NCBI GenBank assembly: GCA_010356995.1
Contig: ML996687.1
Location: forward strand, 1,707,148 to 1,771,147
Direction of reading: 5' to 3'
DNA from: Trichodelitschia bisporula
Taxonomy: Eukaryota; Ascomycota; Dothideomycetes; Phaeotrichales; Phaeotrichaceae
Length of the DNA: 64,000 nt
Shown here: positions 1 to 11,454 of the stretch, in pieces
Numbering within the stretch: the stretch's first letter is position 1
Layout of the letters: every line of letters starts with the position of its first letter
The notes under the pieces: generated by a model
Seen by the model: only the letters and a program-made list of their open reading frames with translations
Told to the model about the DNA's origin: nothing
Database searches by the model: none
Program-made: the position numbers and the translations under genes

Positions 1-2
1 TC

Positions 3-1328
3 AGTATCCTGACAGGCCTTTGGCAAGTCCCTGCCGGCAACCCTCAAGTCCCCCTAAGCACCAAGGCTCTGGTCGCCGACATCGACACCAAGGCAAAACG
101 CGAGCTCCTGCTATGGGGCCCGTTCATCCTGCCAGCAAAGAATGTACGTTCCTCCCTCTCTCTGTGGACCTCTCATCGGGCGGCTGCTGAAAAGCTAGGC
201 AACGCATGGCCGTGGCGTGGGCATCAAGCTCGATCCGAACAGCGACGCATTTGGCGCAAAGTTGTCGGGACTCTGCAAAGACTGCACGGTACTCTTTGCC
301 GAGGCGGATATTGCTAACAAAGATGGATCGCGGGCGGATGTGGGGACGGGAATCTACACGCATCATATCATCATGGTGGATTATGGGCGGAAGATGATCG
401 ATAACCCTGTCTTGCCGCATTGCGGGACGACTGGTGCTACGGGCATATCGCCGACAACAGCCCAGTGGTTGCAGAATAACCTAATGCCTAAGGCGTCGGT
501 CTTCATTGGAGGTGGAGGCTCGGGGGGCTCGGGGGGCCAGTTTGCGGTGAAGGGGAGCGATGTGAAAAGTGGGTTCCATATTGCGGAGAAGGATTCAATG
601 TTGTTTACAACTGAGCTGGTCAACTACGACAACTGGGACAAGGAGATTTATCTCAGGCTCGACTACGAATACCTGACCGGGAAGCCACAGGGATATTTGG
701 ACGTCGGGATTGGTGCCATTGATGTGGACGGCTGCACGGCTAGCCTGGAATTCCGTAAGGCTGTTGGGATGGACACCAGGATTGAGATCTTATTGACGGC
801 CGAACAGATCCTCCCAGCGACAGGGCCATCACTATCAAATCCCCAGTGTGGGAAGTGATTGCGGACGGATATCTGGTTAGAATAAGTGAGTTGCGCGTCT
901 CCCCGTTGTGGTCAAGACTGACAAAGTGATAGCTCCGCATTTGTTCGTCTTGTCTCCCAAGTCATACACTGAGCCCGGCTAACACCCATAGGCATGATGG
1001 CGGTGTTGATGCCAAGATCTTCCTCAATGGCGAGCATGTCTGCACGTCCAATGCCATCTACGGGACCAGCGAAGGAACCAGAGAAATCGACGGGAAGAAG
1101 TGGGAAACCATTAGCGGATACACTCCCTGCTCCAACGCCATTAAGATCAAGAAGGGCGACAGGTTGACCATGACTTCGGATTATGATTTGACAAAGTACA
1201 CACTGTAAGGCTGAATTCCTTCGCACGAACGGATAGGATACTGATGAGTGCACAGGAGACCCGATTCCGTTGATCATTCCATGGGTGCAGAGGCTATGGC
1301 GATGGCAACCTTCATATTTGCACATTAG
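3..1328 (+). CDS. SURNod19-like secreted protein, 5' end cut by window
   Basis: The protein resembles the fungal relatives of the stress-up-regulated Nod19 family (SURNod19). Two histidine-rich motifs show this: GIYTHHIIMVDYGR early in exon 2 and HLHDGG near the end; both look like metal ligands, so a copper-type role is an inference. I read six exons: <3-143, 199-754, 808-885, 933-942, 992-1204 and 1256-1328, giving at least 356 residues. The first exon is open to the window edge, so the start and any signal peptide are missing. The fourth exon is only 10 nt; it is needed to rebuild the HLHDGG motif in frame. The last exon (stop 1326-1328) ends in a Met/Ala-rich tail, typical of the family as I recall it. 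A shorter reading stopping at TAA 1205 is possible if the last intron is kept. Family call moderate, coding status high. Confidence 0.72.
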
Positions 1329-1594
1329 AAGAAGCAGTGTACTTAATTAGGATGGTTTCTATCATCACCTGAGCGATGGTGTCTCTCAAGCACGTAAAAA
1401 TGTCATGATGATGTTAAGGCGCGGCGGTTTACAAATGCACGGACCTGGGAGGTTGCGGCAGGTGATGGACCGGAACAACCGTCCTGCCGAGGTTCAGATT
1501 CTTCCCAAAAAGGAGCTTTCGCTTTTCAGCTCTACTTCTTCCTCCCATCCCCCTCCATCATCATGTAACTATCCTCCACCCCGCCTCCATCATA

Positions 1595-2704
1595 ATGGCT
1601 CAAACCGATGATGGCCGCAACTTCCCCTTTGCTGCATCGCCCGACATCATCCGCTCCAACCAAAAGGACGCGTACTTCCAGGGCATCCTCCTTGAGCAGC
1701 TCTCCGAGATCGTGCGCAAGGTCAAGGGTGCTCGCTTTGCCCACAACTACACCTCGGAGACGCGGACGCTGGCCGATCTGCTGTACCTGGGTTTGACGAC
1801 GTTTATTGGCAACCGTACTCTCGGCGAAGAGTACTGCGACATCGTCCAGGTTGAGGATGACACTCGCCGCCTACCCAACATCTACCGCCGGTCGGGATAC
1901 ATCGTCACCAGTATCCTGCTTCCATACTCGCTGAACAAGATCCTTCCTACCTTCAGGCGACGCGTGCGCGCGAAGTTGGAGGCAGTGCTCAAGCGAAAGG
2001 CGGCCAAGGACCCCAAGTCGGCGTCTTCCAACATTTCAAGGTTCCAGTCTTACATCCTCCATAATCTGGATACCATCACATCCCCGTCGCCTGTCTATGC
2101 GGTTTCGTTGGCTGTGTTCTACTTTTCCGGTGCCTACTACCACCTTGGAAAAAGAATATGGGGCCTTCGGTACATGTTTACGCGGCGTGTGAACCCCAGC
2201 GACCAACGCGTGGGGTATGAAGTGCTCGGTGTGCTACTTGTTTGCCAGATGGCTGTCCAGTCGTGGCTGCACATGCACAACATCTACACCCGAGGCTCGT
2301 CGATCGCCAACATCGGCACTGTTGCGGGCAGCAGTGCGGTGCTCGACCACGGCGTTGAGGTGTCTTTGAACCCGCACGACTACAGCAGCAACAACGCGTT
2401 GCTCTTCGACTCGGACATTCCGCATCCTGAGAAGGATAAGGATGCTCTGCAGAAGATGACGCACACACCCATATTGTCTGAGCCCAGGTACAATCTGGAA
2501 GACAAGGAAGTCATGCAGTGGATCAATGGCCGACAGCAGCGGAAGTGCACGCTGTGCCTGGAACCGATGAAGGATCCGAGTGTTACGACGTGTGGCCACA
2601 CCTTCTGCTGGACCTGCGTCGGCGACTGGTGCCGAGAGAAGCCTGAGTGCCCACTGTGCCGCCAGACGTGCCATGTGCAGCACATTCTACCACTGCGTGG
2701 ATGA
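1595..2704 (+). CDS. PEX10: PEX10, peroxisomal RING E3 ligase component
   Basis: PEX10 is one of the three RING peroxins (with PEX2 and PEX12) that form the ubiquitin-ligase channel recycling the import receptor PEX5 at the peroxisome membrane. The gene is one uninterrupted reading frame of 369 residues, the usual size. The N-terminal Pex2/Pex12 domain (about residues 15-260) has hydrophobic spans. A C-terminal C3HC4 RING lies at residues 318-355, with ligands in CTLC, CGHTFCWTC and CPLC. The start follows a pyrimidine-rich leader and gives the expected N-terminus (MAQTDDG then FPFAASPDIIRSNQKD). No truncation or missing ligand is visible. Confidence is very high. Confidence 0.96.
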   Translation: MAQTDDGRNFPFAASPDIIRSNQKDAYFQGILLEQLSEIVRKVKGARFAHNYTSETRTLADLLYLGLTTFIGNRTLGEEYCDIVQVEDDTRRLPNIYRRSGYIVTSILLPYSLNKILPTFRRRVRAKLEAVLKRKAAKDPKSASSNISRFQSYILHNLDTITSPSPVYAVSLAVFYFSGAYYHLGKRIWGLRYMFTRRVNPSDQRVGYEVLGVLLVCQMAVQSWLHMHNIYTRGSSIANIGTVAGSSAVLDHGVEVSLNPHDYSSNNALLFDSDIPHPEKDKDALQKMTHTPILSEPRYNLEDKEVMQWINGRQQRKCTLCLEPMKDPSVTTCGHTFCWTCVGDWCREKPECPLCRQTCHVQHILPLRG

Positions 2705-3695
2705 AGGCTTTGAGAGTTCGATGATACTTTCGCGAACCTTTACACATGCACTTATACCCCCAGCAATATGGTATGCAACCCTCATTTTCTTTTCCTCCGC
2801 TTCTATGATGATTCAAAATTTTCAATGCATAGTTCATCCGAGACTATGTCAATGTTGAGACAAAAATCGCTCTTTCGCTCCTATCTGATCTGCCTTCATT
2901 TATTCTTAGTCTTATTGTGTTTCCGAAGCACTGCTGACGATCAAAGTCTAGTTTAATGTCTTGTGGCGATTTAGCAAGATGGCGGTGGACTCTCGCCGCT
3001 TCCGAGGGCAGTAATGCTGAAGGCTATTGCCAGTGAGTTGGATCATGCAGTGATCTTGCCAGCCGTCGTTGGGCGCATTTCTAGACGTCATCAATGCTTA
3101 GAGATGGACGTGAGGGCTTGCTTGTTCAGATTTGGACGTCCATGTCATTACTGCATAGAGACAGGCATATTGCCTGCGTGTAGAGTGCTATTAGGCTGAG
3201 AAATCCGGTGGAGCTGTTCGGTGCTTGGGGGACGTTATATGAAGTTGGAAGATAGCAAGCTGAATGAACTGCCCTATCAGCTAACGAAATTCAAGTCGTA
3301 CCTCTTGAATTCTCCATATTGTGAAAGCATGTTCCCTGCCTTATTCCGGGTCGTGTAACGCCTCGAGAAGTGCAAAGCAGAAAATAATAGAGCCCCAAGC
3401 CATTCGGCGGCCAGGGGTTTGGCACGTCGCAGAGTCGCAGCGTGCGGCAGGACCACGAAACCATCACGCCTCGCCACCTCACCACCAAAAACAAATCTCA
3501 ATGTTCGCATAGCAGCTGTTGTCCCAACCACTCACCTCCCATTCTTATCCTTGCATCTCGTCCCGAGTCTCTCCCTCGCGCCCGTCTCTTTCTAGCACTG
3601 TTCCCCCTTCCGTCCCTCCGCTCGCCGCAGCCCTCCCCTATGCTCCGCCGCCCCTCCTGCTAACACTCAAGGGAGCATATGCATCTGGAACCCAC
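2705..3695. other. Intergenic region, PEX10 to kinase gene
   Basis: No gene is supported here. The first 300 bases are AT-richer and look like the PEX10 3' flank. From about 3490 to 3690 the plus strand is strongly pyrimidine-rich (repeated tccc/ctcc), as expected for the promoter and leader of the kinase gene that follows. Short frames in the pyrimidine tract are compositional. Confidence 0.6.
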
Positions 3696-6287
3696 ATGCA
3701 GGCGACTTCGCAGGCGCAGGCGCGGAACACTCAGCGGACGAAGCTCGCCAACTCGTACCAGGAACTCCTAGAGTCCGTCCAGTCCCTCCTGCCCTTTCGT
3801 CTCTAGTCTAACATCGGCCAGCGAGTTCTCTGCGCATGAACTCCGCAATGTCGGCAACTACACCCTCGGGCGAATGATCGGGAAGGGATCGTTTGGAAAG
3901 GTCTATCTGGCGACACATAAGCTCACAAATGGCTCAAAAGTGCGTACTTGCGCTGCTATGATGCGCTGCCGTGATGTTCTGACGCGGGTCAGGTGGTGCT
4001 CAAGTCGGCCAAAAAAGAGGATTCCAATCTCGCGCGCGAGATCCACCACCATCGCCAGTTTATACATCCACACATTGCACGCCTCTACGAGGTCATAGTA
4101 ACGGAGACACTGGTGTGGTTGGTGCTGGAATACTGTTCTGGTGGGTTAGCTGTCGGTCGCAGAGAGCGCGTCGTCTGACCGAACATAGGAGATGAGCTCT
4201 ACAACCACCTTCTCAATACCGGGCCCATGGAACCCGCCAAAGTCCAGAAGATCTTCACACAACTCGTCGGGGCCGTATCATATGTGCACCAAAAGTCGTG
4301 CGTCCACCGCGACTTGAAGCTCGAGAACATACTCTTAGACAAGCACGAAAACGTCAAGTTGGTTGATTTTGGCTTCACACGCGAATATGAGGGCCGGGCA
4401 AGCTACCTGCAGACTTGGTGTGGGACGGTATGCTACAGCGCGCCGGAGATGCTCAAAGGTGAAAAGTACGCTGGAGAAAAGGTGGACGTGTGGAGTTTGG
4501 GCATCATCCTGTACGCACTTCTCTGCGGCGAACTGCCATTTGACGACGATGACGAGTCAACGACGAAGACGCGCATATTGAAGGAGGAGCCGAAGTACCC
4601 CGAGCACATCCCAGCCCCTGCGAAGGAGCTGATAGTCAAACTGCTCTCCAAGCGTCCGCTTCTTCGACCGTCCCTTGCGGATATTCTACAACATCCCTGG
4701 CTCGCAGAGCACGCACCACAACAGCAGGCGATACTGAAGCTCCAACAGCCAGCGCCTTTCAGTACAGATCTGGAAAAAGAAACGCTTCAGCGCATGCGGG
4801 GAGCGGGCGTGGACATTGACATGGTGATAGAGCATGTTCTTGCGCAACGCTGCGACTCTTTGGCAGGGTGGTGGGCTCTCCTTTTGGAAAAGGAAGAGCG
4901 CAAGGCGAAGAGAAGAGAGCGGAAGCGCAAGGAGCGCGAGGCTGAGGCTAAGAGCATCCGGAGATTGAGCGCTGCGAGCAGCCGTCTCGAGCGCATGGCG
5001 CCAACAATCCGCGAGGAACACGAGGAGCATCTCAGCGTCCCCCTTGTTGGCGACCCGCCCCGGAGCCGCGGCCGGAATATGAAGCGGAACAGCACTTCAG
5101 GTGAAGACATCTCGACGCGATCGGCCTCTTGTTTTGGTTTCTGGCTAACCCCATCGATAGCCGCTGCTGCTCCCGACCTGCCACGTCTGCTTGAGAAGAC
5201 TTCTCCCAAGGACGCGCCATATCCGCCGCCAGAGTCTGTCCGCTCAGCTAGTTCGTCGAGGCCGCCGCCGCCGCCCAAGGAGAAGCGCAACAGTACGCTC
5301 CAGGTGATGCATACGAACCCAGATCTCATTGCCTCCACGAATGGGGTTGTACACAACCAAAGGCGACGGTACCAGTACCCGCTACTGAACCAGTTGGCAT
5401 CGTTGAAGCACTGGTTTAAGGAATCAGCAAAACGTGCGAGATCGCCGAATACGTCGAAGGCCGGCTCTCCCTCGGCTCCTAAGGTGGCCCAACGACCTCC
5501 GCTGGATACCCGTCGCATGTCACAGATTAGTTCCAGTTCTTACCGCTACTCCAACACCTACAACCGCGCCGACATCTACACGCGAGCAAACCTACCTCAA
5601 CGTCCTTTTGTCTCAACCAGCGGCCTCACCACCACGCCGAAACGCTCCTCGCTCTCTCCCTCGCCGATAGCGTCACATGCTTCGTACCGCCGCAGCTCTC
5701 ACGGTCTTCGAGGCCGCAAATCCACATCATCATCTGTCTCGTCTATCCGCTCCATCCACCACCATCACCACACGCACTCCAAAGCATCCTCAACCTCTTC
5801 GACCACCACCTCTCTTGCCTCACCCACGACTTCGACCAGTATGAAGCTCGGCAACCGCAGTCCTCACAACTCGACCGTCAAAGTGCTTCCCGCAACACCG
5901 ACATCCTCTACTTTCCCTTCCGGCATCCGTCTCGCTCGTGTGCCTGCTTCAAACCCTGCTCCGCTGTCCGAGTCTGCAGCCGCTTTCTCCGCACTCCCGC
6001 CTCCGAGTCCGGGGCTTATCTTCGCGAAGCGGAAACGTAGCCCCTTCAAAGGGCCGATGCTCGCAGTCGGGGGCGGATCGAGCTCGCGCGGGCGCGGCGA
6101 GAGTGGCAGCCGGACGGCGAGTGTGCAGGGTCGGCGGAGCGGGGAAGTTACGATTGCGGAGGAGGAAGAGGAAGAGGACGAGGACGTTGAAGAGGTGGAG
6201 GAGTTTTCACCTCTAAAAACAGGGGAGATCATTGTCGAAGGAGAGCCGCCGCCTGGAGATTTGGCGTTCCTGAAGGACAAAGCTTAG
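3696..6287 (+). CDS. Kin4-like CAMK-family serine/threonine protein kinase
   Basis: Four exons (3696-3772, 3822-3939, 3993-4140, 4189-6287) encode 813 residues. The kinase domain begins with NVGNYTLGRMIGKGSFGKVY and has the ATP lysine in VVLKSAKKE, the catalytic loop CVHRDLKLEN, DFG in LVDFGF and APE in YSAPEML, so it should be active. The kinase core and the long disordered tail resemble fungal Kin4/Frk1/Ppk1 kinases, which act in spindle-position and polarity control; I infer the subgroup from memory of the family. The tail has a basic charged helix (about KRRERKRKEREAE), poly-Pro, a His run and a Glu/Asp run near the C-terminus. The first donor (GTCCGT) is weak, but splicing there restores frame and homology. 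The start at 3696 is the only Met before the conserved N-terminal segment. Confidence 0.88.
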
Positions 6288-7663
6288 GAATCCGTTGTGG
6301 TGAATGAGACGCTGATGCGTATGCTGGGATGAGTTTCTTTGGCTTCGAAAGGTATGAAGTGGGTGTGGTCTACGCCGCATGCCAGATTTGAATAGCTCCT
6401 TTTTTTTATGACGAGAGCGAAGGATTGAAAGTTTGACACGGCTTCCTCTTCTTCTGGGGGGTTTGTTGTATTAGTATGACCTCTTTTCATCACTGTTTCA
6501 CGTTGGCGCCCTGTCTTCACTTTCACATTGGCGCCCGTCTTCACTTCCCATACCCTCTGTTTTTCTCCTTCGACCGTTTCCCCATTTCTAGCGCATCTTG
6601 GGAGCATTGGGGCCCTTTCTCTCACCCATCAGCTGCATATTTGTGCTTCAGTCCTCTGCACCGGCATTAGCAGTACAATCTCCTTCCCTACTTCACCTTT
6701 TACTAGCTATCTAACGACACGGCGTCGCGGGATCTATATCGAGCAAGCGGCCCACCGGGGCACGGGAAGGTTAATGTACTAGATTGGTTGCTAGGGTTAC
6801 GCCTTCTCCCTCTTGCCGTGATCCCTCTTTGCCGTGAACATATCGTCCCATTCACCTCTTTCTTTCCCTAATCGTTTCCTGATTCGGAAGCATTCACGGG
6901 CCCAAGGGCCACCCTCGCCGCCCGCAGAATGGCTGATATCGAAACGCGGAGCCAAGGCCTGCAGGTGACGGCGCTCGGGCCGCTAGGCTCGGCGGTTAGG
7001 ACGGGCAGACGGTGCTCCGTCTGCGGGGGGCCCGTGAGGCTTGCGTGCTTGCGTGTGCTGCGCGCCTAGATGCGGGGGCGGGGTGAGGGGTGGTCTGATT
7101 CTGATGCCATGGCTGTCGGTGCGGCGTCGCTGGGAAGGGCAGGACTCGAGTCCCCGCTGCTGTATCCCGACCGTGGGTTAGACCGCTGGATGATGGGAGC
7201 GTGCAGATCTCACGGGTAAAAGGCTAGACTTCAACACATTTGCTATTCAACAGCAGTAAGTCTCGCTAACGATATTATCCCCCTCCTTTCTCCGTTTTCG
7301 TAGCATCCGTGTCGTGACCTCGCACTTCTTCGCACTCGAGCAACTCGCACGCTGTACAAAGCCCTCCCCCAGTTTCAACCCCGGACTCCGCGCCCCTTCC
7401 GTCTTCCCAGCGGCGAAGATCTCCGATGAGGAGATTCCCCGCGCCCTCGTCCTCCAAAGCCAGACAAAAAAACGCCAGTAAGAACCCGGCACATGACTAT
7501 ATGGAAGAGCGAAAGGCCACTCAGTCAGGTATCAAGCGCCCACCCCCCCAAAAAAAAACCGAACCATCCCAGCTTCAACGAGCGTATGCAGTAGAAAATC
7601 CCCATCCAAAAGTCACCCTATACACAAAAGCCACCCATCATTCTGCCCCCCAAGCACTCATCC
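6288..7663. other. Intergenic region between convergent kinase and HAM-8-like genes
   Basis: No supported gene. A GC-rich patch at 6890-7200 holds a 46-codon frame (6929-7069, starting MADIETRSQ) with a CSVCGG motif; its coding status is unproven. The rest has AT-richer 3' flanks of the two neighbouring genes, which face each other. Confidence 0.5.
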
Positions 7664-9251
7664 TCATCTCCTCCCCTGAAACCCAAACTCAAACCCCTGC
7701 CCAACCGGACTCACCGGCGCCGGCGGCCCCGCATACGCCCCCGGAATCGACACCGCGGCATACTGCGCCTCGCCCGGCGCAGCGGGTACATGTTCGCGCA
7801 CGAACTCCCCTTGCACTGGCGACGTCGGCGCGCTCATGTCCCCGCGGGGCGGGGTGTCGAGCCCGCCGAACCGCGCCGCGTGCGCCGTTTTCGGTGTCGC
7901 GGCGGGGGCTTTCGGGGGCGGGGGTTGCAGGGCGAAGGGCTTGGGCTCAGTCGCGGGGACAGCGAACTGCCCTTGCCCCTGGCCTTGCTCGGCTTCGGAG
8001 AGCGGGTCCATGGGCGCTCTGTTTGAGAACATGGGATGACCCGCCGGGGCGCGCCACCCGCCTTCGCGGGCGGAGGGCAGGCCGTTCCAGCCGGGTGTGT
8101 TGGGGACGGATTGGGAGCGGAGCTGCGCGAGGTACATATCGCTGCGAGCACGGTCGCGCATGGCCATGGACTTGCGGAGGCGGCGCTTGGAGTAGAAGCG
8201 GAAGAAGACGATGCCGTAGATGGCGATGGTGAGGACTTCGACTACCACCTCGATGATGCAGCACACGAGGCTCCAGTTTTGGAGACGGCAAATGAGGGCG
8301 TAAGAGACGTCTTCTTGGAACAGGGCGCGGCGCTTGTTGTCCTTGCAGGCCCAACCCCACATATCCTGTCCGTTGCCGTGGGCTTTGGATTGGTTGAGGA
8401 GGGCGGCGCCGACGCCCCACATTACGATGCTGAAGATGAAGAAGGCGACGGCGAAGGTGGTGTAGTAGACTGCGACTTTTTCCGCGCGACGATGCCCGCC
8501 TTTCCAGTAGCCGTAGAAGATTATCAGGGACATGAAGAGGGAGAGGCAGGCGATTACCAGCAGGACGATTTGGGGCCAGGTTTTGGTGTTGTTGGCCCAG
8601 GGGGGGAGACCGTTGCGGGGGGGCAGGGCGCGGGTGGCGTTGAAGATGGTGAATGTTGCGCCGAGCATGGAGAGCACGATCAGGCTGCAGCTGAAGTTGA
8701 CGCTGCGGAGGATGAGCTTGGCCATTCGCACGCGAGTTTTGGCTTTCTGGTGGTCAGTTAGTATGTAAAGTTCTCCCCATTCCCACGTAAAATCTTACCA
8801 GGTCCCTCGCCTGCTCCTTCTCGGTAAGCACCTCATGCTTCTCGAGCATCTGCTCCTCCCGAAAGGTAGGACTGAAGATGGTCGAGGGATTCTTAGGCGG
8901 GGCGCCGGGGGACTTGAGCGCGCTCTTGAGCGGGGAGCGCGGCGTAGGCGGCGGCAGGTAGTTGCGGTCCGTTTCCTCCATTTCGACGCTCAGGTGCTGG
9001 TTCTTCAGGTATCCGAAGCCGACGTCTGCGGGTTGCGGTTGGGGCAGGTAGTGGTTTGTCGGGGGGTCGGCGAAGGGGTCCCGCTTCGCGGTCGCGGGCG
9101 CGGACTGCTGGGTTGAGGGCTCGATGGGCGAGTAGACGGTTGTTGCTTCGGCGAAGCGTGCCGTGCGCGGCGTCTTTATAGAGAGGGTGAGAGAGTCTAA
9201 TGAGCTGTTGCGGGGCCGGGTCGGGGGGTTTATCTTGTCTTCGGTTGGCAT
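7664..9251 (-). CDS. ham-8: HAM-8-like four-span membrane protein
   Basis: Two exons (9251-8799 and 8746-7664) encode 510 residues. The 52-nt intron has GTAAGA, a TACTAAC branch site and CCAG. The N-terminus is a Ser/Pro-rich cytosolic tail (SLTLSIKTPRTARFAEAT, then PFADPPTNHYLPQPQP). Four hydrophobic spans follow at about residues 163-185, 205-225, 237-260 and 295-318, a MARVEL-like layout, with basic KRRLRKS after the last span and a Pro/Gln-rich tail. The pattern matches proteins annotated as hyphal anastomosis-8, needed for cell fusion in Neurospora; I assign this from memory of the family, and function here is inferred. The start is followed directly by conserved sequence. A 48-base G run lies about 325 bp upstream of the start codon. 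Confidence 0.78.
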
Positions 9252-9572
9252 GGTGCTGAGGAGAGAGGGGAAAGAGGAAGAGAGAGGGTGTGAGGAGGGA
9301 TGAGGGGATATGAGAGGGAGGACAGCACGCCAGCTGAGTGTGGCGAAGGGGTGTGAGACCGCAGGTTAAGGCGCACAGCGGCTACGTGAGAGGTGGATGA
9401 AGAGAAGGCAAGTGGAAAGGTTGGGCCAGCCCAGGTGCAGATGTAAGAAATGGAAGAGAGGAAAGGAAATAGGATAGGCGCCGCACGATTACGATGATGA
9501 AGAGAGAGAGGAAGAGAGAGAAGAGACCAGCTGTTGTAGAAAGGGAAGAAGACGTACGGTTAAGAGAGGTGG

Positions 9573-9575
<3 letters not shown>

Positions 9576-9623
<48 letters not shown>
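9576..9623 (+). repeat. Poly-G homopolymer, 48 bases
   Basis: An unbroken run of G on the plus strand, preceded by ggggagggg-type sequence. It lies in the upstream region of the minus-strand HAM-8-like gene. Length is uncertain because assemblers and two-colour sequencing chemistry handle such runs badly. Confidence 0.95.
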
Positions 9624-9625
<2 letters not shown>

Positions 9626-10310
9626 GAGGGGATGGTGTTGGCTTTTGTCGGCGGTTCGCGCCCGGCGCAAATTGAAAGCAGTCTAATGGGTTCGCTTCTG
9701 CTTCACTCTCTGTGAACGAATAACCTGGCGGCTCTGTGAGGGAAGAGAATGGTCAAAGCAAGCTGTATGTCTGGCGGGGAGTGGAGCATGGGGGAGGGAG
9801 GGATGGGGATGGGTGGGAGGTGTTGAAGGGCGCATGGGAGTATCAAGGCAGATGAGTCGAGAAAAAGACGGACAAGGCTTCCTCCGATTTCTCTGCTCCG
9901 CTCTGCTCACTAACTCTCTCACCTCTCTCTGTTTTCCCCACCCAGCAAGACTAACAAGCCTGACCAAGCCCTCTTGAATCCACGGGCGCCAAATGCCGCT
10001 CGCGCACCCGCCGTGAGATGGCAAGTCGAGCGCTGATAGGAGGCTCACCCAGCTGGACTTGGACTTGGTACTATTCTCGCCCGTCAAGTCGTGCTCGGCC
10101 TGGCCCTGCGCCAACCGCCAGCCACTGAGCAGCGGTAACCCTCGGGGCAAGCGCCCCTGCCGAGCAGCGCCAAATGGGAAGAACCTTATCTGACTGGGCG
10201 ATGCGGGGGTGGTGGGGGGATGGTGGTGGTTGGGTTAGGGTAGAGAAGATGGATAGCTTAGTGACTTGACTGGGAGGGGTGGTCTTACGGAGAATAGATG
10301 GAGAATATCA

Positions 10311-10353
10311 ATCATCATCATCATCATCATCATCAACATCAACATCAGCATCA
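10311..10353. repeat. (ATC)n microsatellite
   Basis: About 14 imperfect copies of ATC/CAT in intergenic DNA, with two interruptions by caacatc. Confidence 0.9.
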
Positions 10354-11156
10354 TATAACGGTCCCTTTGCGGTAGTCTTTCAACAGAGGTATTCTGAGCA
10401 AAGTCAATAGTCAATGCGCCATCAGGACAAAAACTCACCACCATCACTTGCCGTACCCATCACCCATCACATCACCACCAGCAGTGCCCTAACCTGTCGA
10501 AGCGCCGACTCAAGAAGCGCTCTCAGGTCGATTCTGCATCTCGATTGGCCGATGGTGCTGCAAGCCCCAGGTCATCACATCGCACCATCCCACCAACCAC
10601 CATCGCGAGTCCGGGTCTTCCCTTGCCAGCCGGCGCATAACCAGCCGTGCGCCCAGGAGTCGTCGTGCAGCGAAGGCCTGCCAGTAGATATCCGCATCTT
10701 CATTCGTCGAACGGGGAGCAAGCAGTACGGGAGTTGGGCATACACCCGGAAGAGTGAATTAGCGAAATGCAGAAGAAGAGCGCGAAGGGAACCGCTGTCG
10801 AGAACCGAGAGAACCACCGCTTGCATCGAGTTCACCCTAACCCTCTGAAGCATTTCTCCCCCACTTTCTCATCACACTCTCGTCGCTTGTCCATCCCACT
10901 AGAAAAAGCCCAGAGCGACACCGCACCCTCCGCCGGCCAACGATGACAGATACTTCCCTCGGACGACGTCTGCGGCGTGACCCGTAGTGGCATATCATAG
11001 CCGTAGCTCAAGCGTCCAATTCCCCGCCCCACGCCTTCTCCGCAACTCTCCAATCACCCCCTCTCAAAGCTCAGCCTCTTTCTGAGGTGAGATCAAACAA
11101 CCCGCCAGCGCAACGGAGTGGCGGGAAGACGACGCGGCCACGGGAATCCAAGGCGC

Positions 11157-11188
11157 GGGGAGGGGGGGAGGGGGGGAGGGGGCACGGG
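11157..11188 (+). repeat. G-quadruplex-type G array
   Basis: Four G blocks separated by single A residues, followed by CAC and another GGGG. This fits the usual G3+N1-7 quadruplex pattern on the plus strand. No gene is adjacent. Confidence 0.85.
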
Positions 11189-11408
11189 GTGATCGTTGCG
11201 CAGCGCACGCCCGCTTCCTTGCATCCCGCCGCATAATTAACCGGCATTCCTGGCCCCCCATCGGGGTTGTTAACCGTTGCGCGGGAATCAACTGCGGATC
11301 AAAATGCCTATAATTAGCTGACGCCACCCGCGGCCGACGATTTCGATCCGGCATTTTGAGTCGCCCAATGCGACAAATCCCGGCCACGGCCACGCTGTGG
11401 AACGACCG

Positions 11409-11454
11409 GTTCTTCTTCTCCTCCTTCTTCTTCTTCTTCTTCTTCTTCTTCTTC
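11409..11454. repeat. (TTC)n microsatellite
   Basis: About 15 copies of TTC with two small interruptions near the start. It gives rise to poly-Phe, poly-Leu and poly-Glu frames that are not genes. Confidence 0.9.

Noticed and set aside
4787-5518. 243-codon minus-strand frame under the Kin4-like gene
   Set aside because: Lies fully antisense to a conserved coding exon, is Ser/Arg-rich and has no family features; a compositional shadow.
8036-8761. 241-codon plus-strand frame over the HAM-8-like gene
   Set aside because: Antisense to well-supported membrane spans and crosses the proven intron; acidic Gly/Glu composition mirrors the real gene.
10201-10260. TTAGGG-like bases, and CCCTAACCC near 10835
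   Set aside because: Single isolated copies, not a tandem telomeric array.
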